Positions 52,073 through 61,582 of a DNA stretch of 64,000 bases are shown piece after piece. Within the stretch, counting starts at the first letter, position 1, and the number at the start of each line of letters is the position of its first letter. Where the stretch lies: NCBI GenBank assembly GCA_902595065.1, contig CACJOM010000001.1, positions 704,001-768,000 of the forward strand, given 5' to 3'. The notes below the pieces were generated by a model. It was not told the origin of the DNA and did not search any database. It saw only the letters and a list, made by a program, of their open reading frames with translations. Position numbers and translations under genes: made by a program. Source of the DNA: an uncultured SAR86 cluster bacterium (lineage in GTDB: Bacteria > Pseudomonadota > Gammaproteobacteria > Magnimaribacterales > D2472).

Positions 52073-52330
52073 ATGGCGCATAAAAAAGCAGGTGGTTCCA
52101 GTAAAAACGGTAGAGATTCCAACTCCAAAAGACTCGGTGTTAAGCGTTTCGGCGGCCAAACTGTAAAGCCGGGAGAAATCATTATTCGTCAACGCGGAAC
52201 CAACACTCATCCTGGAGAGAATGTGGGCATGGGCAAAGATCATACCTTATTCGCTACATCAGCTGGTCAAGTGCAATTCACTTACAAAGGCATCAAGCAA
52301 AAAAAGACAGTCAACGTCATCTCTCAGTAA
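52073..52330 (+). CDS. rpmA: 50S ribosomal protein L27
   Basis: The 85 residues match E. coli, starting [20 protein letters not shown], which reaches the peptidyl transferase centre. There is no cleavable N-terminal extension as in Firmicutes. It lies two bases after rplU. Confidence 0.98.
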   Translation: MAHKKAGGSSKNGRDSNSKRLGVKRFGGQTVKPGEIIIRQRGTNTHPGENVGMGKDHTLFATSAGQVQFTYKGIKQKKTVNVISQ

Positions 52331-52333
52331 ATC

Positions 52334-53353
52334 ATGAACTTCATCGATGAAGCTCTGCTAGAAGCAAGGGCTGGAAACGGTGGCGCCGGTTGTACTAGTT
52401 TTCGAAGAGAAAAATTTATCCCTCGTGGAGGACCCGATGGTGGAGATGGCGGCAAGGGTGGAGATATAATTTTTCGTGTTGATCCTAACTTAAATACTCT
52501 GGTAAATTTTCGTAATCAAAAGTATTTGATAGCAAAGAATGGTCAATCAGGAGCAGGCAAAAAAAGGACAGGCCAAGATGCTGAAGATTTAATTGTTATG
52601 GTTCCTAGGGGAACTATGATCTTTGATTCTTTATCCAATAAACAAATATATGATTGCTGTGAGGAGGGGATTGATTATCTAGTTGCAAAAGGCGGAGAAG
52701 GAGGAGCTGGAAATTTTAGATTTAAATCCAGCACTAATCAGGCTCCAAGGCGTCATACTTCTGGTTGGCCTGGCGATGAGTTTTCTATAAGGTTAGAATT
52801 ACGCTCCCTTGCAGATGTTGGTTTGGTTGGATTCCCTAATGCAGGCAAGTCTACTTTCTTAAACACTGTTTCTGCAGCACGTCCAAAGATAGGGGACTAT
52901 CCCTTTACAACACTTCGACCCAATTTAGGAACGGTTCAAGTTTATGACGCTTCATTTATTATTGCTGATATACCAGGTCTGATTGAGGGAGCTTCTGAAG
53001 GAGCAGGACTAGGTTTAAATTTTCTAAAGCATATTTCTAGAACTGGCCATTTACTAGTTTTACTTGATCCACAAAATTCAGAAAGATCTATTGATGAGCA
53101 ACTGACTATACTTCTTAATGAATTGCAAACTTATGACCCAAGTTTATTAGAAAAAAGCATATGGCTCGCTCTCAATAAAAGAGACACTCTTGAAGAAAAC
53201 AAACAAAGAGAACTCTTAGAACTTCTTAAAAAGACAATGTCCTCATTAACTCTTAATAATGAGGGAATTATTGCTATTTCTGGATTTACTGGAGATAAGA
53301 CTGAAGAATTGTTAGGCATGATTGCCAACAAGATGTTAGAAACTCAAGATTAA
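52334..53353 (+). CDS. obg: GTPase Obg/CgtA
   Basis: Obg assists large-subunit assembly and stress control. The glycine-rich Obg fold (GGDGGKGGDIIF) is followed by the G domain: GFPNAGKSTF (G1), DIPGLIEGA (G3) and NKRD (G4). The 339 residues mean that the acidic C-terminal tail of E. coli Obg (390) is missing. Its stop overlaps the rpsT stop in TTAA at 53350-53353. Confidence 0.96.
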   Translation: MNFIDEALLEARAGNGGAGCTSFRREKFIPRGGPDGGDGGKGGDIIFRVDPNLNTLVNFRNQKYLIAKNGQSGAGKKRTGQDAEDLIVMVPRGTMIFDSLSNKQIYDCCEEGIDYLVAKGGEGGAGNFRFKSSTNQAPRRHTSGWPGDEFSIRLELRSLADVGLVGFPNAGKSTFLNTVSAARPKIGDYPFTTLRPNLGTVQVYDASFIIADIPGLIEGASEGAGLGLNFLKHISRTGHLLVLLDPQNSERSIDEQLTILLNELQTYDPSLLEKSIWLALNKRDTLEENKQRELLELLKKTMSSLTLNNEGIIAISGFTGDKTEELLGMIANKMLETQD

Positions 53354-53613
53354 CTAAGTTCTTTTACAGCTTTAACTAAACGGCTTTTCGTTCTGGCAGC
53401 AGCGTTTTTATGAATTACCTTTTTTGCAGCTGTAGAATCTAATACCTTTTGAGCAGTTTTGAGTAATTCTGTAGCTGATTCTTTATTATTTTCAGCGATA
53501 GCATTTCTAACTGCTTTTACAGCTGTTCGAGCTTGAGATCTTTGAGAATGCTTAAGTTTGTACCTATCTGCATTCTGACGAGCACGTTTGATTGATTGTT
53601 TGCTATTAGCCAT
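53350..53613 (-). CDS. rpsT: 30S ribosomal protein S20
   Basis: S20 is a helical primary binder of 16S rRNA. I start at the ATG at 53613 (MANSKQSIKRARQNADRYK), which gives exactly 87 residues as in E. coli. A longer frame to 53655 adds a non-conserved N-terminus. It converges on obg with overlapping stops. Confidence 0.96.
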   Translation of the reverse strand: MANSKQSIKRARQNADRYKLKHSQRSQARTAVKAVRNAIAENNKESATELLKTAQKVLDSTAAKKVIHKNAAARTKSRLVKAVKELS

Positions 53614-53696
53614 ATCTTTAAATAATTGAAGCGGTAGTTTAATGATCTTAAACAAATCTGTCTACTCAATTAATAAAATATCTTTTCTTTCAAAAT

Positions 53697-54046
53697 TGGT
53701 GGAGGCGGCGGGAATTGAACCCGCGTCCGTTAGTTTTTCAACCTGACTTCTACATGCTTAGCTCATTCTTTTTGTTTTGCCTTAATGACCCGAAGAGCAG
53801 GGTATTAAAGGCTAGTCTAAATTAGGTTTCGCGTTACTGTGTTAAGACTCCACAGCAAAACTAGACTATGTATTTTGCCAATGCTTCAAACCATAGACAA
53901 TTCTTGCATTGGTTAGCCAATTAAGCGGCTAAAGCGTAGTTGTCGTTTTCTGCAACTAATTTTTTTGTAGTATGTTTTACAAGAGTTACCACAATCTTGG
54001 CATGCGCTTTGGAATCCAATAAAAACGTCGAACCCAATTCGCCCCC
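53697..54046 (-). ncRNA. ssrA: tmRNA (transfer-messenger RNA)
   Basis: The RNA rescues stalled ribosomes with SmpB. The tRNA-like end pairs GGGGGCG (5', at 54046) with CGCCTCC (3'), with an encoded CCA and a TTCAATT T-loop. The reading frame after the resume codon GCA encodes AENDNYALAA followed by TAA, close to the E. coli tag ANDENYALAA. The 350-base length is typical. It lies 30 bases after smpB on the same strand. Confidence 0.97.
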
Positions 54047-54058
54047 ATGGGGAGCATG

Positions 54059-54064
54059 ATTATA
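54059..54064 (-). promoter_or_regulatory. -10 element of tmRNA
   Basis: On the minus strand TATAAT lies between the smpB stop and the tmRNA 5' end, giving a start near 54052, from which RNase P would trim to 54046. No good -35 is visible. Confidence 0.45.
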
Positions 54065-54075
54065 TATGAAAATAA

Positions 54076-54540
54076 CTAACGATTTGAATTTTTTAAGATT
54101 CTTTGTTTTTCTCGATTCCAGTCTCTCTGCTTAACATCTTGTCTCTGATCATAGGTTTTCTTCCCTTTGCCTATAGCTATATCACATTTAATTTTATTCT
54201 CTTTCCAGTAGATAGAGGTTAATACACACGTAAGGCCTTGTTGGCTAATTGCCTCAAGAATGTTACTGATTTCTTTTTTGTTTAAAAGTAATTTCCTAGA
54301 CCTATTTGGATCAACTTGTGCATTTTTTAGAGATGCCGGCGGATCAATTTTTAAACCAATGACCCAAGCTTCATTGTTTTTAAGTGTTACATATGAATCT
54401 TTTACATCAACTTTGCCATTTCTCAAGCCTTTAACCTCCCAACCTTCTAAGACTAAACCAGCTTGAAATTTATCACTCAAGTGATAATTTCTTGACGCAT
54501 TTTTATTCTTGACAATAATATTATTATTTTTAGTATTCAT
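54076..54540 (-). CDS. smpB: SsrA-binding protein SmpB
   Basis: SmpB binds tmRNA and positions it in the A site. I start at 54540 (MNTKNNNIIVKNKNASRNY), giving 154 residues, similar to E. coli (160). Upstream in-frame ATGs would add an unconserved segment. Conserved parts are GLVLEGWEVKGLRNGK, SRKLLLNKKEI and the basic C-terminal tail KRDWNREKQRILKN-like stretch. Confidence 0.95.
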   Translation of the reverse strand: MNTKNNNIIVKNKNASRNYHLSDKFQAGLVLEGWEVKGLRNGKVDVKDSYVTLKNNEAWVIGLKIDPPASLKNAQVDPNRSRKLLLNKKEISNILEAISQQGLTCVLTSIYWKENKIKCDIAIGKGKKTYDQRQDVKQRDWNREKQRILKNSNR

Positions 54541-54596
54541 AATGTTTCTCATAATTATGAATCTGTTCAAAGTATTTGCAAATTTTGGGGACATTG

Positions 54597-55034
54597 ATGG
54601 AAAAGACTAAAGTAACTTTAATATATTGGGGGCTATCTCTATTTGTATTCTTAGCTCTCATGCCATGGATTTTTAATTTAAAACTGGCTCTTGATTCAAT
54701 TCAAGCATTGTGTATTTATGGTGGGATTGTAGTTGCCTTTTTGGGCGGCACCATTTGGGGTTGGAGCGAAGATTCAGTATCAGCAAAAGATCTCTGGCTT
54801 GCCATAGGATTCTCTCTTTTGGGTCTCGGCGTTTCTCTAGCAACATTTGCTGACCTGTCATCAAGTCTTATTTTGTTAATTATTTCACTTCAAGCTTTTC
54901 TATATTTTGAAAAAAACAATAGTTCATATTTTAAGGCCAATATAAAATATGCAAATGCAAGAAATTTAATCACAAACTTAGTTACAATATGTTGCATAAC
55001 ATCATTAGCATTTTTACATAATCCTTATTCCTAA
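54597..55034 (+). CDS. DUF3429-like membrane protein
   Basis: The 145-residue product has four or five membrane helices. It contains IYGGIVVAFLGGTIWGW near residues 40-56, the sort of GG-W motif I associate with DUF3429 proteins, whose function is unknown. I start at the ATG at 54597, with GGGG eight bases upstream. A TTG seven codons earlier is less likely. It is divergent from smpB and directly precedes the sodium symporter gene. Confidence 0.7.
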   Translation: MEKTKVTLIYWGLSLFVFLALMPWIFNLKLALDSIQALCIYGGIVVAFLGGTIWGWSEDSVSAKDLWLAIGFSLLGLGVSLATFADLSSSLILLIISLQAFLYFEKNNSSYFKANIKYANARNLITNLVTICCITSLAFLHNPYS

Positions 55035-55039
55035 ATAAT

Positions 55040-56398
55040 ATGATCGGAAATACATCTTCAAAAGTTAATGACACGATTTCCTGGGTAGGAAAGTGGACCT
55101 TTGTGCTTGCGGCTGCAGGATCAGCGGTAGGTTTAGGAAATATCTGGGGTTTTCCATACAAAGCTGGAACTGAAGGCGGAGGAGCTTTTGTATTGATATA
55201 TCTTTTGTGCATTTTGGCAGTTGGATTACCAATCATGATGGCTGAGATAATGATTGGTAGGCGTGCAAGAAAAAGCCCCGTTAATGCTATGAAAAGCGCT
55301 GCTTTAGATTCAGGGCAGACAAGCAATTGGCAGGCTGTCGGCTGGGGTGGCTTAGTTTCAGGAATTTTAATCCTTTCTTTTTACAGTGTAATAGCTGGAA
55401 TTTGCTTAAATTACATTTTAATTGCCGCATTTCCAACTCCAGATATTTCCTCGCTTGAGCAATTTAACTTAGTTACATCATCTCCATCTAGATTAATGTT
55501 TTGGCATACCGTTTTCATAGCATTGAACATTATGATTATTTCTGCAGGTGTTATTGGCGGAATAGAAAGAATGGTCCGCTTACTAATGCCAATGCTATTT
55601 ATTTTGATGATGGTAATGGTAATCAATGCAATGATTAATGGGGATTTTGCTAGAGGCTTAAACTTTTTATTTGCTCCAGATTTCTCAGAAGTTGATGCTA
55701 CAACCTTTTTAAGAGCCATGGGCCAAGCCTTTTTCAGTTTGAGCCTAGGTATGGGTTCCATCATGTGCTATGGGTCATATATGCCTCAAGAAGAAAATAT
55801 ATTTAAAACCTCATTGACAGTTGCAGGCCTAGACACATTAATAGCTATATTGGCCGGCCTAGCTATTTTCCCAATTATTTTTGCATATGGTCTAGAACCA
55901 GGAGCAGGTCCTGGGCTGGTATTTGTGAGCCTATTGTCTGCATTTGTAGACATGCCATTTGGTAATATTGTTGGCCCTGCTTTTTTTGCATTACTATCAA
56001 TTGCAGCATTAAGTAGTGCTATATCTTTACTTGAGCCTAGCGTTGCATATTTTGAGGAGGAAAAGATTGTCTCTCGTTTTTCTGCTGCTTTAACTCTGGG
56101 ACTATTTGCTTGGATAATAGGCATTGGAAGCGTCCTAAGTTTTAATGATTGGTCTGATATTTCTTTCATTGGAGATCTGAATTTTCTTGATTCAATAGAT
56201 TATTTAGCTAATCAATTTCTCATGCCTATCGGTGGCATGATGGTTGCAATTTTTGCTGGATGGTTTTTAAAACCTGATCTTGCTCTAGACGAATTTACAG
56301 GAATTCATCTTATTATTTTTAAAATATGGAGATTTTTTATTAAATTCATCTCCCCAGTTCTTGTTGCGGCTGTTTTTGTGTATCAACTAGTTAGTTAA
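55040..56398 (+). CDS. Sodium-dependent transporter, neurotransmitter:sodium symporter (SNF) family
   Basis: A LeuT-fold inner-membrane symporter of 452 residues with about 11 helices. The TM1 sequence FVLAAAGSAVGLGNIWGFPY carries the sodium and substrate site. GGGAFVLIYLLC follows, and SMGMG-like and EPSVAYFEEE parts are also present. Bacterial members take up amino acids or similar osmolytes with Na+, which fits a marine host. Substrate is not predictable. Confidence 0.9.
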   Translation: MIGNTSSKVNDTISWVGKWTFVLAAAGSAVGLGNIWGFPYKAGTEGGGAFVLIYLLCILAVGLPIMMAEIMIGRRARKSPVNAMKSAALDSGQTSNWQAVGWGGLVSGILILSFYSVIAGICLNYILIAAFPTPDISSLEQFNLVTSSPSRLMFWHTVFIALNIMIISAGVIGGIERMVRLLMPMLFILMMVMVINAMINGDFARGLNFLFAPDFSEVDATTFLRAMGQAFFSLSLGMGSIMCYGSYMPQEENIFKTSLTVAGLDTLIAILAGLAIFPIIFAYGLEPGAGPGLVFVSLLSAFVDMPFGNIVGPAFFALLSIAALSSAISLLEPSVAYFEEEKIVSRFSAALTLGLFAWIIGIGSVLSFNDWSDISFIGDLNFLDSIDYLANQFLMPIGGMMVAIFAGWFLKPDLALDEFTGIHLIIFKIWRFFIKFISPVLVAAVFVYQLVS

Positions 56399-56400
56399 AT

Positions 56401-56826
56401 ATGTCGAATAGCTTTGAAGGGTCTGAAATATTTGCAGCACCTCCAGAAAAAATTTTTGAATTGATTAACAATTTTGAGTTATATAAAGAATTTTTACCAG
56501 GATGTCTTGAATCCTCACGTTTACCTGATTCTGAAGAAGGCAATGTGATGGGCAAATTAATCTTTTCAGTCCTCAATAAAACCTATGAATTTGAATCAGA
56601 AAATAAGATCTCCAATTTTGCAGTTGACATCACCCAATCTAAGGGCCCATTCAGAGAATTTTGTGCACGATGGAGTATTGAGGCAATTGATGATAATCAA
56701 ACCATAGTCAAGTTTGAAACAAAATTTATCCTCCCATTTGTTTTAAAGATGATTGCTACTCAATCTTTGGTAGATAAAATAGGTAAAAAATTTATCACTG
56801 CATTTGCAAAGCAGCTTTTAAAATGA
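56401..56826 (+). CDS. ratA: RatA-like START/polyketide-cyclase family protein
   Basis: The 141 residues have the coenzyme Q-binding START fold: APPEKIFELINNFELYKEFLPG at the N-terminus and the KFETKFILPF region. In E. coli RatA was described as a ribosome-association toxin, while eukaryotic relatives (Coq10) bind ubiquinone. The neighbour order ratA-rnfH-bamE beside smpB is that of E. coli. Confidence 0.88.
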   Translation: MSNSFEGSEIFAAPPEKIFELINNFELYKEFLPGCLESSRLPDSEEGNVMGKLIFSVLNKTYEFESENKISNFAVDITQSKGPFREFCARWSIEAIDDNQTIVKFETKFILPFVLKMIATQSLVDKIGKKFITAFAKQLLK

Positions 56827-57119
56827 AGATCTATTTTTCTATTCAAAATACTGATACCTCACATTTTTTAGAGCTGGATGTTTCTGAGAGTATTACAGCA
56901 CAGGAAGTACTTCAGCTACCTCAGATAAGGAAACTTCATAACCAAGAAATAAATTTATTAAGAGTTGGTGTAAATGGCGAAGAATTAGATGGTAAATATA
57001 AGGCAAAACCTATCAACTATAGAATGGCTCATGGCGAAAGATTGGAGGTTTATAAGCCCCTCTTTCAAGACCCTAAGGAAAGAAGGAAAAATAAGGCTAA
57101 CTTAGAAGAAAGCTCTTAG
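56823..57119 (+). CDS. rnfH: RnfH/RatB family protein (UPF0125)
   Basis: A 98-residue ubiquitin-like fold protein of unclear role. The C-terminal part GERLEVYKPLFQDPKERRKN is the family signature. It overlaps ratA by four bases and the bamE stop by four bases (TTAG, shared by both stops). Confidence 0.9.
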   Translation: MKIYFSIQNTDTSHFLELDVSESITAQEVLQLPQIRKLHNQEINLLRVGVNGEELDGKYKAKPINYRMAHGERLEVYKPLFQDPKERRKNKANLEESS

Positions 57120-57457
57120 TTATTTTCAAAGGCAGTTTCTTCAAGCACCCATGTATCTAGCCTTTGATTTGTATCGAACGATAATGATAACTTTTTTTCA
57201 CCAATTACTGTTTCACCAACTTTAACTGAGTAGAAATAATCCCATCTATTTTGATGGATGGGGCTATTAAGAAGAGGGGTCCCAAGTAAATATTGAACCT
57301 GATCTTTTGTAAGACCTTTTGCAAGTTGCTCTACGTCCTTATCTTCAATAATATTGCCTTGCAGAATAGCAACTTTAAATGGAGATAAAGAAGAACAGCC
57401 CGATATTCCACCAAGAGATAAAATACTAATTAAAAAGGCTTTTGTTAATTGCTTCAT
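57116..57457 (-). CDS. bamE: Outer membrane assembly lipoprotein BamE
   Basis: BamE is part of the BAM complex that folds outer-membrane beta-barrels. The lipoprotein signal ends in GISGC (Cys21). Conserved BamE parts are QLAKGLTKDQVQYLLGTPLL and RWDYFYSV. The 113 residues equal E. coli BamE. It is divergent from fur, as in Pseudomonas. Confidence 0.95.
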   Translation of the reverse strand: MKQLTKAFLISILSLGGISGCSSLSPFKVAILQGNIIEDKDVEQLAKGLTKDQVQYLLGTPLLNSPIHQNRWDYFYSVKVGETVIGEKKLSLSFDTNQRLDTWVLEETAFENN

Positions 57458-57476
57458 GAAATGATTTGATTATACT
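57449..57476 (+). promoter_or_regulatory. fur promoter
   Basis: TTGCTT (57449-57454), a 16-base spacer and TATACT (57471-57476) precede fur by 26 bases. The left part overlaps the 5' end of bamE on the other strand. Confidence 0.45.
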
Positions 57477-57502
57477 TTGAAAGAGGATACATCGAAAAGT
57501 TC

Positions 57503-57910
57503 ATGAGTAAAGAAAATACTGAATTAAAAAAAGCTGGCTTAAAAGCAACCCTTCCAAGAATACGTATTTTAGAAGTGCTTGAATCCAGTGATAATCGTCA
57601 TCTTAGTGCTGAAGATATATACAAACAACTTATTACTTCTGGAGAAGATGTTGGCTTGGCTACTGTTTATAGAGTTCTAACTCAGTTTGAATCAGCTGGT
57701 ATAGTTATGCGACATAATTTTGAAGAGGGCCATGCAGTCTATGAGATTACTCCTGATGATCACCATGATCATATGGTGTGTTTGGAAACTGGTAAGGTCA
57801 TTGAGTTTCATGACGAGATGATAGAAAAACGTCAAGAATCAATTGCAAGCGAAATGGGCTACGAAATTGTGGACCACAGTATGGTTCTTTACGTTAAGCC
57901 TATCAAATAA
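57503..57910 (+). CDS. fur: Ferric uptake regulator Fur
   Basis: Fur represses iron-uptake genes when Fe2+ is bound. The winged helix with GLATVYRVLTQFESAGIV is followed by the metal region TPDDHHDHMVCLETGKVIEF. One of the two structural cysteines of E. coli Fur is a Thr here, and the C-terminal Cys pair is absent, as in the Pseudomonas type. The 135 residues are normal for that type. A Zur assignment is less likely, because Zur needs the Cys4 site. Confidence 0.92.
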   Translation: MSKENTELKKAGLKATLPRIRILEVLESSDNRHLSAEDIYKQLITSGEDVGLATVYRVLTQFESAGIVMRHNFEEGHAVYEITPDDHHDHMVCLETGKVIEFHDEMIEKRQESIASEMGYEIVDHSMVLYVKPIK

Positions 57911-57922
57911 ATTATCTTTTAG

Positions 57923-57953
57923 CCCTTGAACTCATCAAGGGTCATCCCAATAT
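57923..57953 (+). promoter_or_regulatory. Sigma-32-like heat-shock promoter of grpE-dnaK-dnaJ
   Basis: CCCTTGAA (57923-57930) followed after 14 bases by TCCCAATA (57945-57952) matches the RpoH pattern CTTGAA-N13/14-CCCCATnT well, with three C in the -10. It lies 23 bases before the grpE ATG. CCCTTGA (57923-57929) also forms a 7-bp dyad with TCAAGGG (57935-57941), which may double as the 3' end of fur mRNA, although no T run follows. Confidence 0.65.
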
Positions 57954-57975
57954 ATTTATCTATTAGGGTGCAAAG

Positions 57976-58545
57976 ATGGCAAAAAAACCAAAAGCAAAAG
58001 ACAAAACAGATCTAAAAGACAATTCTATTGATGCAGAAGTTGATTTAGAAGAAGCTGAATCTTCAGAAGATGAGGTTGATTCATTGGATGAAGATTCTGA
58101 TGAAAGTTACAATCCTGAGGAAAAGATTAAGGATCTTGAAGAGGCTTTGCTGAGATCTAGAGCTGAGCTAGACAATGCTTTTAAAAGGAACACTGCTGAT
58201 ATTGAAAAAGCACATAAATATGGTGTAGAAAGACTGCTTAATGAACTATTACCAGTTGTTGATAACTTAGAGCATGCATTAAACAACTTCTCTAAAGATT
58301 CTACGAAAGAAGATAGGCAGGGAGTGGAGCTAACTTTGAAATCTTTTGAATCAGCCCTTGATAAATTTGGTATCAGACCCATCTATCCACTTAATGAACA
58401 ATTTGATCCTGTCAGGCATGAGGCTGTGATGACCTCAAAGGATCCAAAGAAACAAAACAATGAAATTGAAAACATATTTCAAAGGGGTTGGGAACTCCAT
58501 GACCGGGTTGTAAGACCTGCAAGAGTTTCCGTAATTAAAAATTAG
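57976..58545 (+). CDS. grpE: Nucleotide exchange factor GrpE
   Basis: GrpE frees ADP from DnaK. The 189 residues have an acidic, disordered N-terminus, a long coiled coil (about 45-100) and a beta-wing with QFDPVRHEAVM and FQRGWELHDRVVRPARVSV. It heads the heat-shock operon, 9 bases before dnaK. Confidence 0.96.
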   Translation: MAKKPKAKDKTDLKDNSIDAEVDLEEAESSEDEVDSLDEDSDESYNPEEKIKDLEEALLRSRAELDNAFKRNTADIEKAHKYGVERLLNELLPVVDNLEHALNNFSKDSTKEDRQGVELTLKSFESALDKFGIRPIYPLNEQFDPVRHEAVMTSKDPKKQNNEIENIFQRGWELHDRVVRPARVSVIKN

Positions 58546-58554
58546 GAATAAATT

Positions 58555-60465
58555 ATGTCAAAAATTATAGGAATTGATTTAGGAACAACAAATAGTTGTT
58601 TAGCTGTCGTAGAAGGACAACAGCCAAAGGTTATTGAAAATGCTGAAGGAGGCAGAACAACTCCATCGGTAATAGGTTATTCAGATGAAAATGAAGTTTT
58701 AGTTGGCACCCCAGCAAAAAGGCAGGCTGTTACAAACCCAGAGAAAACTTTGTATGCTATCAAAAGATTAATCGGTCGAAGATTTGATGATGATGTTGTA
58801 AAAAAAGATATGGACATGGTGCCATATGAGATTATTAAGGCAGATAATGGAGATGCATGGGTCAAGGTTGATGATAAGAAATTGGCTCCTCCTCAGATAT
58901 CAGCTGAAGTCTTAAAGAAACTTAAGAAAACAGCAGAAGAGTATTTGGGTCATGATGTTAAAGAGGCAGTTATTACTGTGCCGGCTTATTTTAATGACTC
59001 CCAAAGACAAGCTACAAAAGATGCAGGCAAGATCGCTGGTCTTGAAGTAAAAAGAATAATAAATGAGCCAACTGCTGCGGCATTGGCATATGGCTTAGAT
59101 AAGCATACTGGTGATTCTGTTGTTGCAGTATATGATCTTGGAGGCGGAACTTTTGATATATCAATTATTGAAATTTCTGAGGTTGATGGTGAGCATCAGT
59201 TCGAAGTATTGTCTACAAACGGTGATACCTTTTTGGGTGGCGAAGATTTTGATCTTAAGCTAATAGACTATTTTGTAGATGAATTTAAGAAAGAATCAGG
59301 ATTTGATCTAAAAAGTGATCCTATGGCTTTACAGCGTTTAAAAGAAGCTGCAGAAAAAGCAAAAATTGAACTTTCTTCATCTGATCAAACAGAAATTAAT
59401 CTGCCATACATAACAGCCGATAGCTCAGGCCCAAAACATTTTGTCCATAAGATCACTCGAGCAAAGCTTGAATCTCTAGTCGAAGATTTAGTAGATAGAA
59501 GTTTGGCTCCGCTGAAACTTGCTTTAGAGGATGCCAAGCTTTCAATTAGTGACATAAATGAAATCTTGCTTGTTGGAGGACAGACCCGCATGCCAATGGT
59601 TCAACAAAAGGTAAAAGATTTTTTTGGTAAAGAGCCTAGAAAAGACCTTAACCCTGATGAAGCTGTTGCAGTGGGCGCTGCAATCCAAGGTTCAGTTCTG
59701 TCCGGTGATACTAAAGATGTACTTTTACTTGATGTAACACCTTTAACACTTGGTATTGAAACATTGGGAGGAATTGCCACCCCCTTAATAGAAAAAAATA
59801 CCACCATACCAACTCAAAAATCTCAGGTATTCTCAACTGCCGAAGATAATCAATCAGCAGTTACTGTTCATGTGATTCAAGGTGAAAGAAAACAAGCAGC
59901 TCAAAATAAATCTTTGGGCCAATTTAATTTAACAGATATTCCACCTGCTGCGCGGGGTACCCCTCAAATCGAAGTGTCTTTTGACCTAGATGCTAATGGT
60001 ATTCTTAATGTTGCAGCTAAAGATAAAAATACTGGCAAAGAACAGTCGATTGTTATCAAAGCTTCCAGTGGACTATCTGATGATGACATCGAGAAAATGG
60101 TCAAAGATGCTGAGGCTAATGCAGAGGATGATAAAAAATTTGAAAGCTTGGTTCAAGCAAAAAACAATGCAGATATGCTTGTTCATGCAACTAGAAAGTC
60201 AATCTCTGAAGCTGGAGATAATCTAACTGATGAAGAAAAAGACTCTGTAGAAGCATCTACTGTTAAGCTTGAAGAAGCAATAAAGCAAGATAGTTTAGAA
60301 GCAATTGAAGAGGCTACTAAAAACCTAAATGAGGTATTGACTCCCTTAACTCAAAAACTTTATCCTCAAGCTGAAGCGGGCTCTCCAGATTCAACGGAAG
60401 AAGCCCCTAGTGATGATAATACCGTTGATGCAGAATTTGAAGAAGTTAAAGAAGAAGAAAAGTAG
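58555..60465 (+). CDS. dnaK: Chaperone DnaK (Hsp70)
   Basis: The 636 residues match E. coli (638). [16 protein letters not shown] opens the ATPase domain, followed by [30 protein letters not shown] and [14 protein letters not shown]. The linker [15 protein letters not shown] is intact, and the C-terminus is acidic (EEVKEEEK). Confidence 0.99.
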   Translation: MSKIIGIDLGTTNSCLAVVEGQQPKVIENAEGGRTTPSVIGYSDENEVLVGTPAKRQAVTNPEKTLYAIKRLIGRRFDDDVVKKDMDMVPYEIIKADNGDAWVKVDDKKLAPPQISAEVLKKLKKTAEEYLGHDVKEAVITVPAYFNDSQRQATKDAGKIAGLEVKRIINEPTAAALAYGLDKHTGDSVVAVYDLGGGTFDISIIEISEVDGEHQFEVLSTNGDTFLGGEDFDLKLIDYFVDEFKKESGFDLKSDPMALQRLKEAAEKAKIELSSSDQTEINLPYITADSSGPKHFVHKITRAKLESLVEDLVDRSLAPLKLALEDAKLSISDINEILLVGGQTRMPMVQQKVKDFFGKEPRKDLNPDEAVAVGAAIQGSVLSGDTKDVLLLDVTPLTLGIETLGGIATPLIEKNTTIPTQKSQVFSTAEDNQSAVTVHVIQGERKQAAQNKSLGQFNLTDIPPAARGTPQIEVSFDLDANGILNVAAKDKNTGKEQSIVIKASSGLSDDDIEKMVKDAEANAEDDKKFESLVQAKNNADMLVHATRKSISEAGDNLTDEEKDSVEASTVKLEEAIKQDSLEAIEEATKNLNEVLTPLTQKLYPQAEAGSPDSTEEAPSDDNTVDAEFEEVKEEEK

Positions 60466-60468
60466 ATC

Positions 60469-61578
60469 ATGTCACAGAGAGACTATTATGAGGTCTTGGG
60501 GGTCTCTCGAAATGCTTCAGATGCTGAATTAAAGAAAGCTTTTAAAAAATTAGCGATGAAATATCATCCTGATCGAAATCCGGATGACCCCTCAGCCAAT
60601 GAAAAGTTCAAAGAAGCCGCTGAGGCATATGAGATCTTGTCCGATTCAGAGAAAAAATCAGCCTATGATCAATTCGGACATGCGGGTGTTCAAGGTATGG
60701 GTGGTGGTCAGGGAGCTGGATTTCAAGATTTTAATTTCGGAGATATCTTTGGTGATATCTTTGGTGATGTCTTCGGTGGGCGAAGCTCTTCTAGAAGAGG
60801 AACCAGAGGCCAAGATCTCCAATATACTTTAGAGTTAACTCTCAAAGAGGCGATTCTTGGTGTTAAGAAAACTATAAAAATACCTGTAGATAAATCATGC
60901 AGCGATTGTTCAGGATCTGGAGCTAAACCAGGTTCTTCTCCAGTTACCTGTAGTCAATGTAATGGTGTTGGTCAGGTAAGAATGCAACAAGGATTTTTTT
61001 CAGTTCAACAACCTTGCAATGCATGTCGAGGTGAAGGGAGAATTATTCAGGATCATTGTCGCTCATGCAGAGGCGCTGGAGTTAAGCAAGAAACAAAATC
61101 TCTATCTGTAAGTATTCCATCTGGTGTAGACAATGGAGATAAAGTTAGGCTTTCAGGAGAAGGCGGCGCAGCAAGAGGTGGGCACACGGGAGATCTTTAT
61201 GTTGTAATTCAAGTTGCGCATAACGAAATTTTTGAAAGGGATGGCAGAGACTTATATTTTGAAGCTCCGATCCCATTTGAAACTGCCGTGTTAGGAGGAA
61301 CAATTAATGTTCCAAGCCTTGAATCTAAAATTGCCTTAAAAATACCCCCCTACACTCAAACGGGTAAGATTTTTAGAATTAAAAGCAAAGGCGCTGCTTC
61401 AGTTCGAGATTCACGAAGAGGTGATCTTTTATGTAGGGTGATTGTGGAAACTCCTGTAAACCTTTCAAAGGCTCAACTCAAGATGTTCGAAGAATTTGCT
61501 CAATCAATAGCTGGTGAAGAACATCATCCTATAAAACAATCTTTTAACAAAGCTTCTGACCAATTTCATAACAAATAG
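60469..61578 (+). CDS. dnaJ: Co-chaperone DnaJ (Hsp40)
   Basis: DnaJ delivers substrates to DnaK and stimulates its ATPase. The J domain has the HPD motif (KYHPDRNP). A Gly/Phe region follows, then four CxxCxGxG zinc repeats ([32 protein letters not shown]). The 369 residues are standard. Confidence 0.98.
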   Translation: MSQRDYYEVLGVSRNASDAELKKAFKKLAMKYHPDRNPDDPSANEKFKEAAEAYEILSDSEKKSAYDQFGHAGVQGMGGGQGAGFQDFNFGDIFGDIFGDVFGGRSSSRRGTRGQDLQYTLELTLKEAILGVKKTIKIPVDKSCSDCSGSGAKPGSSPVTCSQCNGVGQVRMQQGFFSVQQPCNACRGEGRIIQDHCRSCRGAGVKQETKSLSVSIPSGVDNGDKVRLSGEGGAARGGHTGDLYVVIQVAHNEIFERDGRDLYFEAPIPFETAVLGGTINVPSLESKIALKIPPYTQTGKIFRIKSKGAASVRDSRRGDLLCRVIVETPVNLSKAQLKMFEEFAQSIAGEEHHPIKQSFNKASDQFHNK

Positions 61579-61582
61579 AATA

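Noticed and set aside
57923..57941. Plain intrinsic terminator after fur
   Set aside because: There is a 7-bp dyad but no T run after it. The heat-shock promoter reading explains the sequence better.
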